The notes under the pieces: generated by a model
What the model was told of the DNA's origin: nothing
Database searches by the model: none
Seen by the model: only the letters and a program-made list of their open reading frames with translations
Translations under genes and position numbers: made by a program
Source: Eledone cirrhosa
Taxonomy: Eukaryota > Mollusca > Cephalopoda > Octopoda > Eledonidae
Assembly (NCBI GenBank): GCA_964016885.1
Contig: OZ024744.1
Location: forward strand, 74,244,993-74,308,992
Reading direction: 5' to 3'
Length of the DNA: 64,000 nt
Shown: piece after piece, positions 1 to 12,139 of the stretch
Layout of the letters: the number at the start of each line of letters is the position of its first letter
Numbering within the stretch: the first letter of the stretch is position 1

Positions 1-200
1 GTCTAGCTAGTTGAGATGGTATAGCTGCTAAAGCATCACAATCACCATTCACATAGCAATCATGCTAGAGTCTAGATAGTTGAGATGGTATAGCTACTAA
101 ACCATCACCATCACTATTCATATATCAACAGCTGACAAAGTCAAGCTAGTTGACATGGTATACCTGCTAAACCATCACAAACACCATTCACATATCAACC

Positions 201-420
201 ATGCTAGAGTCTAGCTAGTTGAGATGGTATAGCTGCTAAACCATCACAATCACTATTCACATATCAACCATGCTAGAGTCTAGAAGATTGAGATGGTATA
301 TCTGCTAAACCATCACAATCAGCATTCACATATCAACCATGCTAAAGTCTAGCTAGTTGAGATAGTAATGCTGCTGACCCATCACAATCACCATTCACAT
401 ATCAACCATGCTAGAGTCTA
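201..420. repeat. Local duplication, copy 1 (344-bp shift)
   Basis: These 220 bp match 545-764 with one mismatch that I can see (GTCTAGCTAG here, GTCTAGGTAG there). Shared rare marks are TAGAAGATTG (281 and 625), the AGCATTCAC variant and GTAATGCTGCTGACCC. The shift is five monomers minus one base. The missing base lies in the odd junction CCAGCTGACGTCTAG near 476-488, between the two copies. Confidence 0.85.
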
Positions 421-544
421 GCTAGTTGAGATGGTATAGTTGCTAAACCATCACAATCACCATTCACATATCAACCAGCTGACGTCTAGCTAGTTGAGAT
501 GTTATAGCTGCTAAACCATCACAATCACCATTCACATATCAACG

Positions 545-764
545 ATGCTAGAGTCTAGCTAGTTGAGATGGTATAGCTGCTAAACCATCACAATCACTAT
601 TCACATATCAACCATGCTAGAGTCTAGAAGATTGAGATGGTATATCTGCTAAACCATCACAATCAGCATTCACATATCAACCATGCTAAAGTCTAGGTAG
701 TTGAGATAGTAATGCTGCTGACCCATCACAATCACCATTCACATATCAACCATGCTAGAGTCTA
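545..764. repeat. Local duplication, copy 2 (344-bp shift)
   Basis: Partner of 201-420. The match breaks upstream at 544 (G against C) and downstream at 765 (T against G). Confidence 0.85.
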
Positions 765-3700
765 TATAGTTGAGATGGTATAGCTGCTAAAGCATCACAA
801 TCACCATTCACAGAATAACCATGCTAGAGTCTAGCTAGTTGAGATGGTATAGCTGCTAAACCATCACAATCACCATTCGCATAACAACCATGCAAGAGTC
901 TATATAGTTGAGAAGGTATAACTGCAAAACAATCACAATCACCATTCACATATCAACCATGATAGAGTCTAGCTAGTTGATATGGTATAGCTGCTAAACC
1001 ATCACAATAACCATTCACATTTCAACCATGCTAGAGTGTATCTAGTTGAGAAGGTATAGCTGCTATAGCATCACAATCACCATACACATAGCAATTATGC
1101 TAGAGTCTAGCCAGTTGAGATGGTATAGCTGCTAAACCATCACAATAACCATTCACATAATAACCATGCTAGAGTCTAGCTAGTTGAGATGGTATAGCTG
1201 CTAAACCATCATAATCACCTTTCACATTTACACCATGCTAGAGTGTATCTAGTTGAGATGGTATAGCTACTAAACAAACAATCACTATTCACATTTCAAA
1301 CATGCTAGAGTCTAGCTAGTTGAGATGGTATAGCCTCTAAACCATCGCAATCACCATTCACATATCAACCATGCTAGAGTCTAGCTAGTTGAGATGGTAT
1401 AGCTGCTAAACCATCACAATCACTATTCACAAATCAACCATGCTAGAGTCTAACTAGTTGAGATGGTATAGCTGCTAATCCACCACAATCACTATTCACA
1501 TATCAACCATGCTAGAGTCTAGATAGTTGAGATGGTATAGCTGCTAAACCATCATAATCACCATTCACATTTCAACCAAGCTAGAGTATAGCTAGTTCAG
1601 ATGGTAAAGCTGCTAAACCATCACAATCACCATTCACATAGCAATCATGCTAGAGTCTAGCTAGTTGAAATGGTATAGCTGCTAAAGCATCAAGATCACC
1701 ATTCACATAATAACCATGCTAGTGTCTAGCTAGTTGAGATGGTAAAGCTGCTAAACAATCACAATCACTATTCATATTTCAACCATGCTAGAGTCTAGCT
1801 AGTTGAGATGGTATAGCTGCTAAACCATCACAATCACTATTCAGATATCAGACATGCTAGACTCCAGCTTGTTGAGATGGATTAGCTGCTAAACCATCAT
1901 AATCACAATTCACATATCAACCATGCTATAATCTAGCTAGTTGAGATGGTATAGCTGCTAAACCACCACAATCACCATTCATATATCAACCATGCTAGAG
2001 TCTTGCTAGTTGAGATGGTATATCTGCTAAACCATCACAATCACTATTCACATATCAACCATGCTAGAGTCCAGATAGTTGAGATGGTATAGCTGCTAAA
2101 CCACCACAATCACTATTCACATATCAACCATGCTAGAGACTAGGTAGTTGAGATGGTATTGCTGTTAAACCATCACAATCACTATTCACATATCAACCAT
2201 GCAAGAGTCTAGATAGTTGAGATGGTATAGCTGCTAAACCATCATAATCACCATTCACATTTCAACCATGCTAGAGTATAGCTTGTTCAGATGGTATAGC
2301 TGCTAAACCATCACAATCACCATTCACATTTCAACCATGCTAGAGTATAGCTAGTTCAGATGGTATAGCTGCTAAACCATCACAATCACCATTCATATAT
2401 CAACCCTGACAAAGTCTAGCTAGGTGAGATGGTATAACTACTAAACCATCACTATCACCTTTCACATTTCAACCATGCTAGAGTGTATCTAGTTGAGATG
2501 GTATAGCTACTAAACAAACACAATCACTATTCACATTTCAACCATGCTAGAATCTAGCTAGTTGAGATGGTATAGCTGCTAAACCATCACAATCACTATT
2601 CACATATCAACCATGCTAGTCTCTAGCTAGTTGAGATGGTGTAGCTTCTAAACCACCACAATCACTATTCTCATATCAACCATGCTAGAGACTAGGTAGT
2701 TGAGATGGTATAGCTGTTAAACCATCACAATCACTATTCACATATCAACCATGCTAGAGACTAGGTAGTTGAGATGGTATAGCTGCTAAACCATGACAAT
2801 CACCTTTCACATTTCAACCATGCTAGAGTGTATCTAGTTGAGATGGTATAGCTACTAAATATACACAATCACTATTCACATTTCAAACATGCTAGAGTTT
2901 AGCTAGTTGAGATGGTATAGCTGCTAAACCATCACAATCACCATTCAAATATCAACCATGCTAGAGACAAGGTAGTTGTGATAGTATAGCTGCTAAACCA
3001 TCACAAACACTATTCATATATCAGACATGCTAGACTCTAGCTAGTTGAGATGGATTAGCTGCTAAACCATCATAATCACCATTCACGTATCAACCATGCT
3101 AGAGTCTAGCTAGTTGAGATGGTATAGCTGCTAAACAATCACAATCTCCATTCACATATCAACCATGCTAGAGTCTAGCTAGTTGAGATGGTATAGCTGC
3201 TAAACCATTACAATCACAATTCACAAATCAACCATGCTAGAATCTAGCTAGTTGAGATGGTATAGCTGCTAAACCACCACAATCACCATTCACATATCAA
3301 CCTTGCTAGAGTCTAACTAGTTGAGATGGTATAGCTGCTAAACCATCACGATCACTATTCACATATCAACCATGCTAGAGTCTAGCTAGTTGAGATGGTA
3401 TAGCTGCTAAACCACCACAATCACTATTCACATATCAACCAAGCTAGAGACTGGGTAGTTGAGATGGTATAGCTGCTAAAGCATCATAATCACCATTCAC
3501 ATTTCAACCATGCTAGAGTATAGCTAGTTCAGATGGTATAGCTGCTAAACCATCACAATCACCATTCACATTTCAACCATGCTAGATTATAGCTAGTTCA
3601 GATGGTATAGCTGCTAAACCATCACAATCACCATTCATATATAAACCCTGACAAAGTCTAGCTAGGTGAGATGGTATAGCTGCTAAACCATCACCATCAC

Positions 3701-4206
3701 TATTCACATACCAACCATGCTAGAGTCTAGCTAGTTGAGATGGTATAGCTGCTAAAGCATCACAATCACCATTCACACAATAACCATGCTAGAGTCTAGC
3801 TAGTTGAGATGGTATAGCTGCTAAACCATGACAATCACCTTTCACATTTCAACCATGCTAGAGTGTATCTAGTTGAGATGGTATAGCTGCTAAAGCATCA
3901 CAATCACCATACACATAGCAATCATGCTAGAGTCTAGCTAGTTGAGATGGTATAGCTGCTAAACCATCACAATCACCAATCACATATCAACGATGCTAGA
4001 GTCTAGCTAGTTGAGATGATATAGCTGCTAAAGCATCACAATCACCATTCACATAATAACATGCTAGAGTCTAGCTAGTTGAGATGGTATAGCTGCTAAA
4101 CCATGACAATCACCTTTCACATTTCAACCATGCTAGAGTGTATCTAGTTGAGATGGTATAGCTGCTAAAGCATCACAATCACCATACACATAGCAATCAT
4201 GCTAGA

Positions 4207-4252
4207 GTCTAGCTAGTTGAGATGGTATAGCTGCTATATCAACGATGCTAGA
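4207..4252 (+). repeat. Truncated 46-bp monomer (23-bp internal deletion)
   Basis: This copy runs from GTCTAG through GCTGCT straight into ATATCAACGATG, so monomer bases from AAACC to TTCAC (23 bp) are missing. It is the largest intra-monomer deletion I found. The next copy is also unusual (GTCGAGCTAGTTATGATGG). Confidence 0.85.
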
Positions 4253-5232
4253 GTCGAGCTAGTTATGATGGTATAGCTGCTAAAGCATCACAATCACCAT
4301 TCACATAATAACCATGCTACAGTCTAGCTAGTTGAGATGGTATAGCTGCTAAACCATGACAATCACCTTTCACATTTCAACCATGCTAGAGTGTATCTAG
4401 TTGAGATGGTATAGCTACTAAACAAACACAATCACTATTCACATTTCAAACATGCTAGAGTCTAGCTAGTTGAGATGATATAGCTGCTAAACCATCAGAA
4501 TCACCATTCACATATCAAACATGCTAGAGTCTAGCTAGTTGAGATGGTATAGCTGCTAAACTATCACAAATCACCATTCACATATCAACCATGCAAGAGT
4601 CTAGTTAGCTGAGAAGCTATAGCTGCTAAACAATCACAATCACCATTCACATATCAACCATGCTAGAGTCTAGGTAGTTGAGATATTATAGCTGCTAAAC
4701 CATGGCAATCACTATACACACATATCAACCATGCTAGAGTCTATCTAGTTGATATGGTATAGCTGCTAAACCATCACAATCACAATTCACATATCAACCA
4801 TGCTAGAGTCTAGCTAGTTGAGATGGTATAGCTGCTAAACCATCACAATCACCATTCACATATCAACGATGCTAGAGTCTTGCTAGTTGAGATGGTATAG
4901 CTGCTAAACCACCACAATCACCATTCACATATCAACCTTGCTAGAGTCTAGCTAGTTGAGATTGTATAGCTGCTAAACCACCACAATCACTATTCACATA
5001 TCAACCAAGCTAGAGACTGGGTATTTGAGATGGTATAGCTGCTAAACCATCATAATCACCATTCACATTTCAACCATGCTAGAGTATAGCTAGTTCAGAT
5101 GGTATAGCTGCTAAACCATCACCATCACCATTCACATTTCAACCATGCTAGATTATAGCTAGTTCAGATGGTATAGCTGCTAAAGCATCACAATCACCAT
5201 TCACACAATAACCATGCTAGAGTCTAGCTAGT

Positions 5233-5740
5233 TGAGATGGTATAGCTGCTAAACCATCACAATCACTATTCACATACCAACCATGCTAGAGTCTAGCTAG
5301 TTGAGATGGTATAGCTGCTAAAGCATCACAATCACCATTCACACAATAACCATGCTAGAGTCTAGCTAGTTGAGATGGTATCGCTGCTAAACCATGACAA
5401 TCACCTTTCACATTTCAACCATGCTAGAGTGTATCTAGTTGAGATGGTATAGCTGCTAAAGCATCACAATCACCATACACATAGCAATCATGCTAGAGAC
5501 TAGCTAGTTGAGATGGTATAGCTGCTAAACCATCACAATCACCATTCACATATCAACGATGCTAGAGTCTAGCTAGTTGAGATGGTATAGCTGATAAACC
5601 ATGACAATCACCTTTCACATTTCAACCATGCTAGAGTGTATCTAGTTGAGATGGTATAGCTACTAAACAAACACAATCACTATTCACGTTTCAAACATGC
5701 TAGAGTCTAGCTAGTTGAGATGATATAGCTGCTAAACCAT
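5233..5740. repeat. Nested duplication, partner of 7447-7954 (2214-bp shift)
   Basis: The rare marks CACATACCAACC (5271/7485), GGTATCGCTGC (5381/7595), CACCATACACATAGC (5471/7685), GCTGATAAACCATGAC and CACGTTTC all recur 2214 bp downstream, which is 32 monomers plus 6 bases. The copies differ at one site that I noticed (GAGACTAG here, GAGTCTAG there). The match ends where CCATCAGAATC here becomes CCATGACAAGC there. Confidence 0.85.
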
Positions 5741-6043
5741 CAGAATCACCATTCACATATCAAACATGCTAGAGTCTAGCTAGTTGAGATGGTATAGCTG
5801 CTAAACTATCACAAATCACCATTCACATATCAACCATGCAAGAGTCTAGTTAGCTGAGAAGCTATAGCTGCTAAACAATCACAATCACCATTCACATATC
5901 AACCATGCTAGAGTCTAGGTAGTTGAGATGGTATAGCTGCTAAACCATGACAATCACTATACACACATATCAACCATGCTAGAGTCTATCTAGTAGATAT
6001 GGTATAGCTGCTAAACCATCACAATCACAATTCACATATCAAC
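5692..6043. repeat. Nested duplication, partner of 6730-7081 (1038-bp shift)
   Basis: The diagnostic monomer TTAGCTGAGAAGCTATAGC occurs at 4611, 5856, 6894 and 13035 (counted from GAGAAG). The intervals are 1245, 1038 and 6141 bp, equal to 18 monomers +3, 15 monomers +3 and exactly 89 monomers. The +3 comes from one extra base in CTATCACAAATCACC and two in CTATACACACATATC, both present in each copy. A related, slightly more diverged copy lies around 4447-4945. Confidence 0.85.
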
Positions 6044-6729
6044 CATGCTAGAGTCTAGCTAGTTGAGATGGTATAGCTGCTAAACCATCACAATCACCAT
6101 TCACATATCAACGATCCTAGAGTCTTGCTATTTGAGATGGTATAGCTGCTAAACCACCACTATCACCATTCACATATCAACCTTGCTAGAGTCTAACTAG
6201 TTGAGATGGTATAGCTGCTAAACCATCACAATCACCATTCATATATAAACCCTGACAAAGTCTAGCAAGGTGAGATGGTATAGCTGCTAAACCATCACAA
6301 TCACTATTCATATATCAACCATGCTAGAGTCTATCTAGTTGAGATGGTATAGCTGCTAAAGCATCACAATCACCATTCACACAATAACCATGCTAGAGTC
6401 TAGCTAGTTGAGATGGTATAGCTGCTAAACCATGACAATCACCTTTCACATTTCAACCATGCTAGAGTGTATTTAGTTGAGATGGTATAGCTGCTAAAGC
6501 ATCACAATCACCATACACATAGCAATCATGCTAGTGTCTAGCTAGTTGAGATGGTATAGCTGCTAAACCATCACAATCACCATTCACATATCAACGATGC
6601 TAGAGTCTAGCTAGTTGAGATGGTATAGCTGCTAAAGCATCACAATCACCATTCACATAATAACCATGCTACAGTCTAGCTAGTTGAGATGGTATAGCTG
6701 CTAAACCATGACAATCACCTTTCACATTT

Positions 6730-7081
6730 CAAACATGCTAGAGTCTAGCTAGTTGAGATGATATAGCTGCTAAACCATCAGAATCACCATTCACATATCA
6801 AACATGCTAGAGTCTAGCTAGTTGAGATGGTATAGCTGCTAAACTATCACAAATCACCATTCACATATCAACCATGCAAGAGTCTAGTTAGCTGAGAAGC
6901 TATAGCTGCTAAACAATCACAATCACCATTCACATATCAACCATGCTAGAGTCTAGGTAGTTGAGATGGTATAGCTGCTAAACCATGACAATCACTATAC
7001 ACACATATCAACCATGCTAGAGTCTATCTAGTTGATATGGTATAGCTGCTAAACCATCACAATCACAATTCACATATCAAC
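6730..7081. repeat. Nested duplication, partner of 5692-6043
   Basis: Second copy at a 1038-bp shift. It carries the same two small insertions and the same GAGAAGC variant monomer. Matching stops where AACCATGCTAGAGTCTAG becomes AACGATGCTAGAGTCTTG. Confidence 0.85.
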
Positions 7082-7446
7082 GATGCTAGAGTCTTGCTAG
7101 TTGAGATGGTATAGCTGCTAAACCACCACAATCACCATTCACATATCAACCTTGCTAGAGTCTAGCTAGTTGAGATTGTATAGCTGCTAAACCACCACAA
7201 TCACTATTCACATATCAACCAAGCTAGAGACTGGGTAGTGGAGATGGTATAGCTGCTAAACCATCATAATCACCATTCACATTTCAACCATGCTAGAGTA
7301 TAGCTAGTTCAGATGGTATAGCTGCTAAACCATCACAATCACCATTCACATTTCAACCATGCTAGATTATAGCTAGTTCAGATGGTATAGCTGCTAAACC
7401 ATCACAATCACCATTCATATATAAACCCTGACAAAGTCTAGCTAGG

Positions 7447-7954
7447 TGAGATGGTATAGCTGCTAAACCATCACAATCACTATTCACATACCAACCATGC
7501 TAGAGTCTAGCTAGTTGAGATGGTATAGCTGCTAAAGCATCACAATCACCATTCACACAATAACCATGCTAGAGTCTAGCTAGTTGAGATGGTATCGCTG
7601 CTAAACCATGACAATCACCTTTCACATTTCAACCATGCTAGAGTGTATCTAGTTGAGATGGTATAGCTGCTAAAGCATCACAATCACCATACACATAGCA
7701 ATCATGCTAGAGTCTAGCTAGTTGAGATGGTATAGCTGCTAAACCATCACAATCACCATTCACATATCAACGATGCTAGAGTCTAGCTAGTTGAGATGGT
7801 ATAGCTGATAAACCATGACAATCACCTTTCACATTTCAACCATGCTAGAGTGTATCTAGTTGAGATGGTATAGCTACTAAACAAACACAATCACTATTCA
7901 CGTTTCAAACATGCTAGAGTCTAGCTAGTTGAGATGATATAGCTGCTAAACCAT
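7447..7954. repeat. Nested duplication, partner of 5233-5740
   Basis: Second copy at a 2214-bp shift. It is followed by sequence that leads into the HOR block at 8126. The copy itself is carried again at 13588-14095 inside the 6141-bp duplication. Confidence 0.85.
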
Positions 7955-8125
7955 GACAAGCACCTTTCACATATCAACCATGCAAGAGTCTAGATAGTTG
8001 AGAAGGTATAGCTGCTAAACAATCACAATCACCATTCACATATCAACCATGCTAGAGTCTAGCAAGTTGAGATGGTATAGCTGCTAAAGAATCACAATCA
8101 CCGTTCACATATAAACGATGCTAGA

Positions 8126-9986
8126 GTCTAGCTAGTTGAGATGATATAGCTCTTAAACCATCACAATCACCATTCACATATCAACCATGCTAGAATCTAG
8201 CTAGTTGAGATGGTATAGCTGCTAAACTATCACAATCACCATTCACATATCAACCATGCAAGAGTCTAGATAGTTGACAATGTATAGCTGCTAAACGATC
8301 ACAATCACAATTCACATATCAACCATGCTAGAGTCTAGCTAGTTGAGATGGTATAGCTGCTAAACCATCACAATCACTATTCATATATCAACCATGCTAG
8401 AGTCTAGCTAGTTGGGATGGTATAGCTGCTAAAGCATCACAATCACCATTCACATAGCAATCATGCTAGAGTCTAGCTAGTTGAGATGGTATAGCAGCTA
8501 AACCATCACAATCACCATTCACATATCAACGATGCTAGAGTCTTGCTAGTTGAGATGGTATAGCTGCTAAACCATCACAATAACCATTCACATATCAAGC
8601 ATGCTAGAGTCTAGTTAGTTGAGATGGTATAGCTGCTAAACCATCACTATCACCATTCACATATCAACCATGCTAGAGTCTAGCAAGTTGAGATGGTAGA
8701 GCTGCTAAACCATGACAATCACTATTCACATATCAACCATGCTAGAGTTTAGCTAGTTGAGATGGTACAGCTGCTAAACCATCACAATCACCATTCACAT
8801 ATCAACCATGCTAGAGTCTAGCTAGTTGAGATGGTAAAGCTACTAAACCATCACAATCACCATTCACATATCAACCATGCTAGTGTCTAGATAGTTGAGA
8901 TGGTATAGCTGCTAAACAATCACAATCACCATTCACATATCAACCATGCTAAAGTCTATCTAGTTGATATGGTATAGCTGCTAAACCATCACAATCACTA
9001 TTCATATATCAACCATGCTAGAGTCTAGCTAGTTGAGATGGTACAGCTGCTAAACCATCACAATCACCATTCACATATCAACCATCCTAGAGTCTAGCTA
9101 GTTGAGATGGTAAAGCTACTAAACCATCACAATCACCATTCACATATCAACCATGCTAGTGTCTAGATAGTTGAGATGGTATAGCTGCTAACCATCACTA
9201 TCACTATACACATATCAACCATGCTAAAGTCTATCTAGTTGATATGGTATAGCTGCTAAACCATCACAATCACTATTCATATATCAACCATGCTAGAGTC
9301 TAGCTAGTTGAGATGGTATAGCTGCTAAACCATCACAATCACCATTCACATATCAAGCATGCTAGAGTCTAGTTAGTTGAGATGGTATAGCTGCTAAACC
9401 ATCACTATCACCATTAACATATCAACCATGCTAGAGTCTAGCAAGTTGAGATGGTAGAGCTGCTAAACCATGACAATCACTATTCACATATCAACCATGC
9501 TAGAGTTTAGCTAGTTGAGATGGTACAGCTGCTAAACCATCACAATCACCATTCACATATCAACCATGCTAGAGTCTAGCTAGTTGAGATGGTAAAGCTA
9601 CTAAACCATCACAATCACCATTCACATATCAACCATGCTAGTGTCTAGATAGTTGAGATGGTATAGCTGCTAACCATCACTATCACTATACATATATCAA
9701 CCATGCTAAAGTCTATATAGTTGATATGGTATAGCTGCTAAACCATCACAATCACTATTCATATATCAACCATGCTAGAGTCTAGCTAGTTGAGATGGTA
9801 TAGCTGCTAAAGCATCACAATCACCATTCACATAATAACCATGCTAGAGTCTAGCTAGTTGAGATGGTATAGCTGCTAAACCGTGACAATCACCTTTCAC
9901 ATTTCAACCATGCTAGAGTGTATCTAGTTGAGATGGTATAGCTACTAAACCATCATAATCACCATTCACGTATCAACCAAGCTAGA
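8126..9986. repeat. 1861-bp higher-order repeat, unit 1 (type a)
   Basis: The unit has 27 monomers. Its length is 27 x 69 minus 2, because two monomers read GCTGCTAACC and each lacks one A. The unit starts with the monomer carrying GATGATATAGCTCTTAAACC. Type a marks are CACAATAACC (8581), AGTTGAGATGGTAGAGC, CAACCATCCTAG, CACCATTAACAT and GTCTATATAG. It also has private left-end marks shared only with unit 3 (GAATCTAGC, and ACGATCACAATCACAATTC). Inside the unit a block with GGTACAGC, GGTAAAGCTAC and GTGTCTAGATAG monomers occurs three times (8761, 9037, 9519), so the HOR was itself built by smaller duplications. Confidence 0.93.
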
Positions 9987-11847
9987 GTCTAGCTAGTTGA
10001 GATGATATAGCTCTTAAACCATCACAATCACCATTCACATATCAACCATGCTAGAGTCTAGCTAGTTGAGATGGTATAGTTGCTAAACTATCACAATCAC
10101 AATTCACATATCAACCATGCAAGAGTCTAGATAGTTGACAATGTATAGCTGCTAAACGATCACAATCACCATTCACATATCAACCATGCTAGAGTCTAGC
10201 TAGTTGAGATGGTATAGCTGCTAAACCATCACAATCACTATTCATATATCAACCATGCTAGAGTCTAGCTAGTTGGGATGGTATAGCTGCTAAAGCATCA
10301 CAATCACCATTCACATAGCAATCATGCTAGAGTCTAGCTAGTTGAGATGGTATAGCAGCTAAACCATCACAATCACCATTCACATATCAACGATGCTAGA
10401 GTCTTGCTAGTTGAGATGGTATAGCTGCTAAACCATCACAATCACCATTCACATATCAAGCATGCTAGAGTCTAGTTAGTTGAGATGGTATAGCTGCTAA
10501 ACCATCACTATCACCATTCACATATCAACCATGCTAGAGTCTAGCAAGTTGACATGGTAGAGCTGCTAAACCATGACAATCACTATTCACATATCAACCA
10601 TGCTAGAGTTTAGCTAGTTGAGATGGTACAGCTGCTAAACCATCACAATCACCATTCACATATCAACCATGCTAGAGTCTAGCTAGTTGAGATGGTAAAG
10701 CTACTAAACCATCACAATCACCATTCACATATCAACCATGCTAGTGTCTAGATAGTTGAGATGGTATAGCTGCTAAACAATCACAATCACCATTCACATA
10801 TCAACCATGCTAAAGTCTATCTAGTTGATATGGTATAGCTGCTAAACCATCACAATCACTATTCATATATCAACCATGCTAGAGTCTAGCTAGTTGAGAT
10901 GGTACAGCTGCTAAACCATCACAATCACCATTCACATATCAACCATGCTAGAGTCTAGCTAGTTGAGATGGTAAAGCTACTAAACCATCACAATCACCAT
11001 TCACATATCAACCATGCTAGTGTCTAGATAGTTGAGATGGTATAGCTGCTAACCATCACTATCACTATACACATATCAACCATGCTAAAGTCTATCTAGT
11101 TGATATGGTATAGCTGCTAAACCATCACAATCACTATTCATAAATCAACCATGCTAGAGTCTAGCTAGTTGAGATGGTATAGCTGCTAAACCATCACAAT
11201 CACCATTCACATATCAAGCATGCTAGAGTCTAGTTAGTTGAGATGGTATAGCTGCTAAACCATCACTATCACCATTCACATATCAACCATGCTAGAGTCT
11301 AGCAAGTTGAGATGGTACAGCTGCTAAACCATGACAATCACTATTCACATATCAACCATGCTAGAGTTTAGCTAGTTGAGATGGTACAGCTGCTAAACCT
11401 TCACAATCACCATTCACATATCAACCATGCTAGAGTCTAGCTAGTTGAGATGGTAAAGCTACTAAACCATCACAATCACCATTCACATATCAACCATGCT
11501 AGTGTCTAGATAGTTGAGATGGTATAGCTGCTAACCATCACTATCACTATACATATATCAACCATGCTAAAGTCTATCTAGTTGATATGGTATAGCTGCT
11601 AAACCATCACAATCACTATTCATATATCAACCATGCTAGAGTCTAGCTAGTTGAGATGGTATAGCTGCTAAAGCATCACAATCACCATTCACATAATAAC
11701 CATGCTAGAGTCTAGCTAGTTGAGATGGTATAGCTGCTAAACCGTGACAATCACCTTTCACATTTCAACCATGCTAGAGTGTATCTAGTTGAGATGGTAT
11801 AGCTACTAAACCATCATAATCACCATTCACGTATCAACCAAGCTAGA
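9987..11847. repeat. 1861-bp higher-order repeat, unit 2 (type b)
   Basis: Type b marks are CACAATCACC (10443), AGTTGACATGGTAGAGC, CAACCATGCTAG, CATAAATCAACC, CACCATTCACAT, GGTACAGC in place of GGTAGAGC, AAACCTTCAC and GTCTATCTAG. The unit ends at the flank beginning GTCTAGCTAG with GCTGTTAAACC rather than GCTCTTAAACC. Confidence 0.93.
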
Positions 11848-12139
11848 GTCTAGCTAGTTGAGATGGTATAGCTGTTAAACCATCACAATCACTATTCACA
11901 TATCAACTATGCTAGCGTCTAGCTAGTTGAGAATGGTATAGCTGCTAAACCATGGCAATCACCATTTAGACATCAACCATGCTAGAGTGTAACCAGTTGA
12001 GATGTTATAGCTGCTAAACCATCACAATCCCCTTCCACATTTCAACCATGCTAGAGTCTAGCTAGTTGAGATGGTATAGCTGCTAATCCATCACAATCAC
12101 CATTCACATATTAACCGTGCTAAAGACTAGCTAGTTGAG
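11848..12139. repeat. HOR right flank, copy 1
   Basis: About four monomers with private marks: GCTGTTAAACC, CAACTATGCTAGCGTC, GAGAATGGTATAGC (one extra base), CCATTTAGACATC, GTGTAACCAGTTG and ATCCCCTTCCAC. The identical set follows HOR unit 6. The copy is cut at the duplication join 12140-12169. Confidence 0.9.

Larger units (their letters stand above)
1..4200. repeat. Older, heterogeneous monomers
   Basis: Here neighbouring monomers differ from one another at several positions and I found no long, near-identical duplicates apart from 201-420/545-764. Variant families are interspersed, such as CATAATAACC, AACAAACAATCAC and GAGACTAGGTAG. The variant CCTGACAAAGTCTAGC appears near 2407 and 3647 and recurs later near 6249, 7426, 12390 and 13567. 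Such mixing is what older satellite, reshuffled by many short exchanges, looks like. Confidence 0.7.
5999..12139. repeat. 6141-bp segmental duplication, copy 1
   Basis: This segment is repeated from 12140 at a shift of 6141 bp, exactly 89 monomer lengths. It contains the nested duplications of 6.0-8.0 kb, two HOR copies (8126-11847) and a short flank (11848-12139). The left edge is sharp. Position 5998 is T where 12139 is G, and the unusual TAGTAGATATGG just before 5999 is not shared. Confidence 0.92.

Noticed and set aside
8751..9530. E-box-like CAGCTG created by the GGTACAGCTGC variant as a regulatory site
   Set aside because: It arises from a single base change in one subtype of the monomer and is copied with the HOR. 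There is no gene or promoter context.
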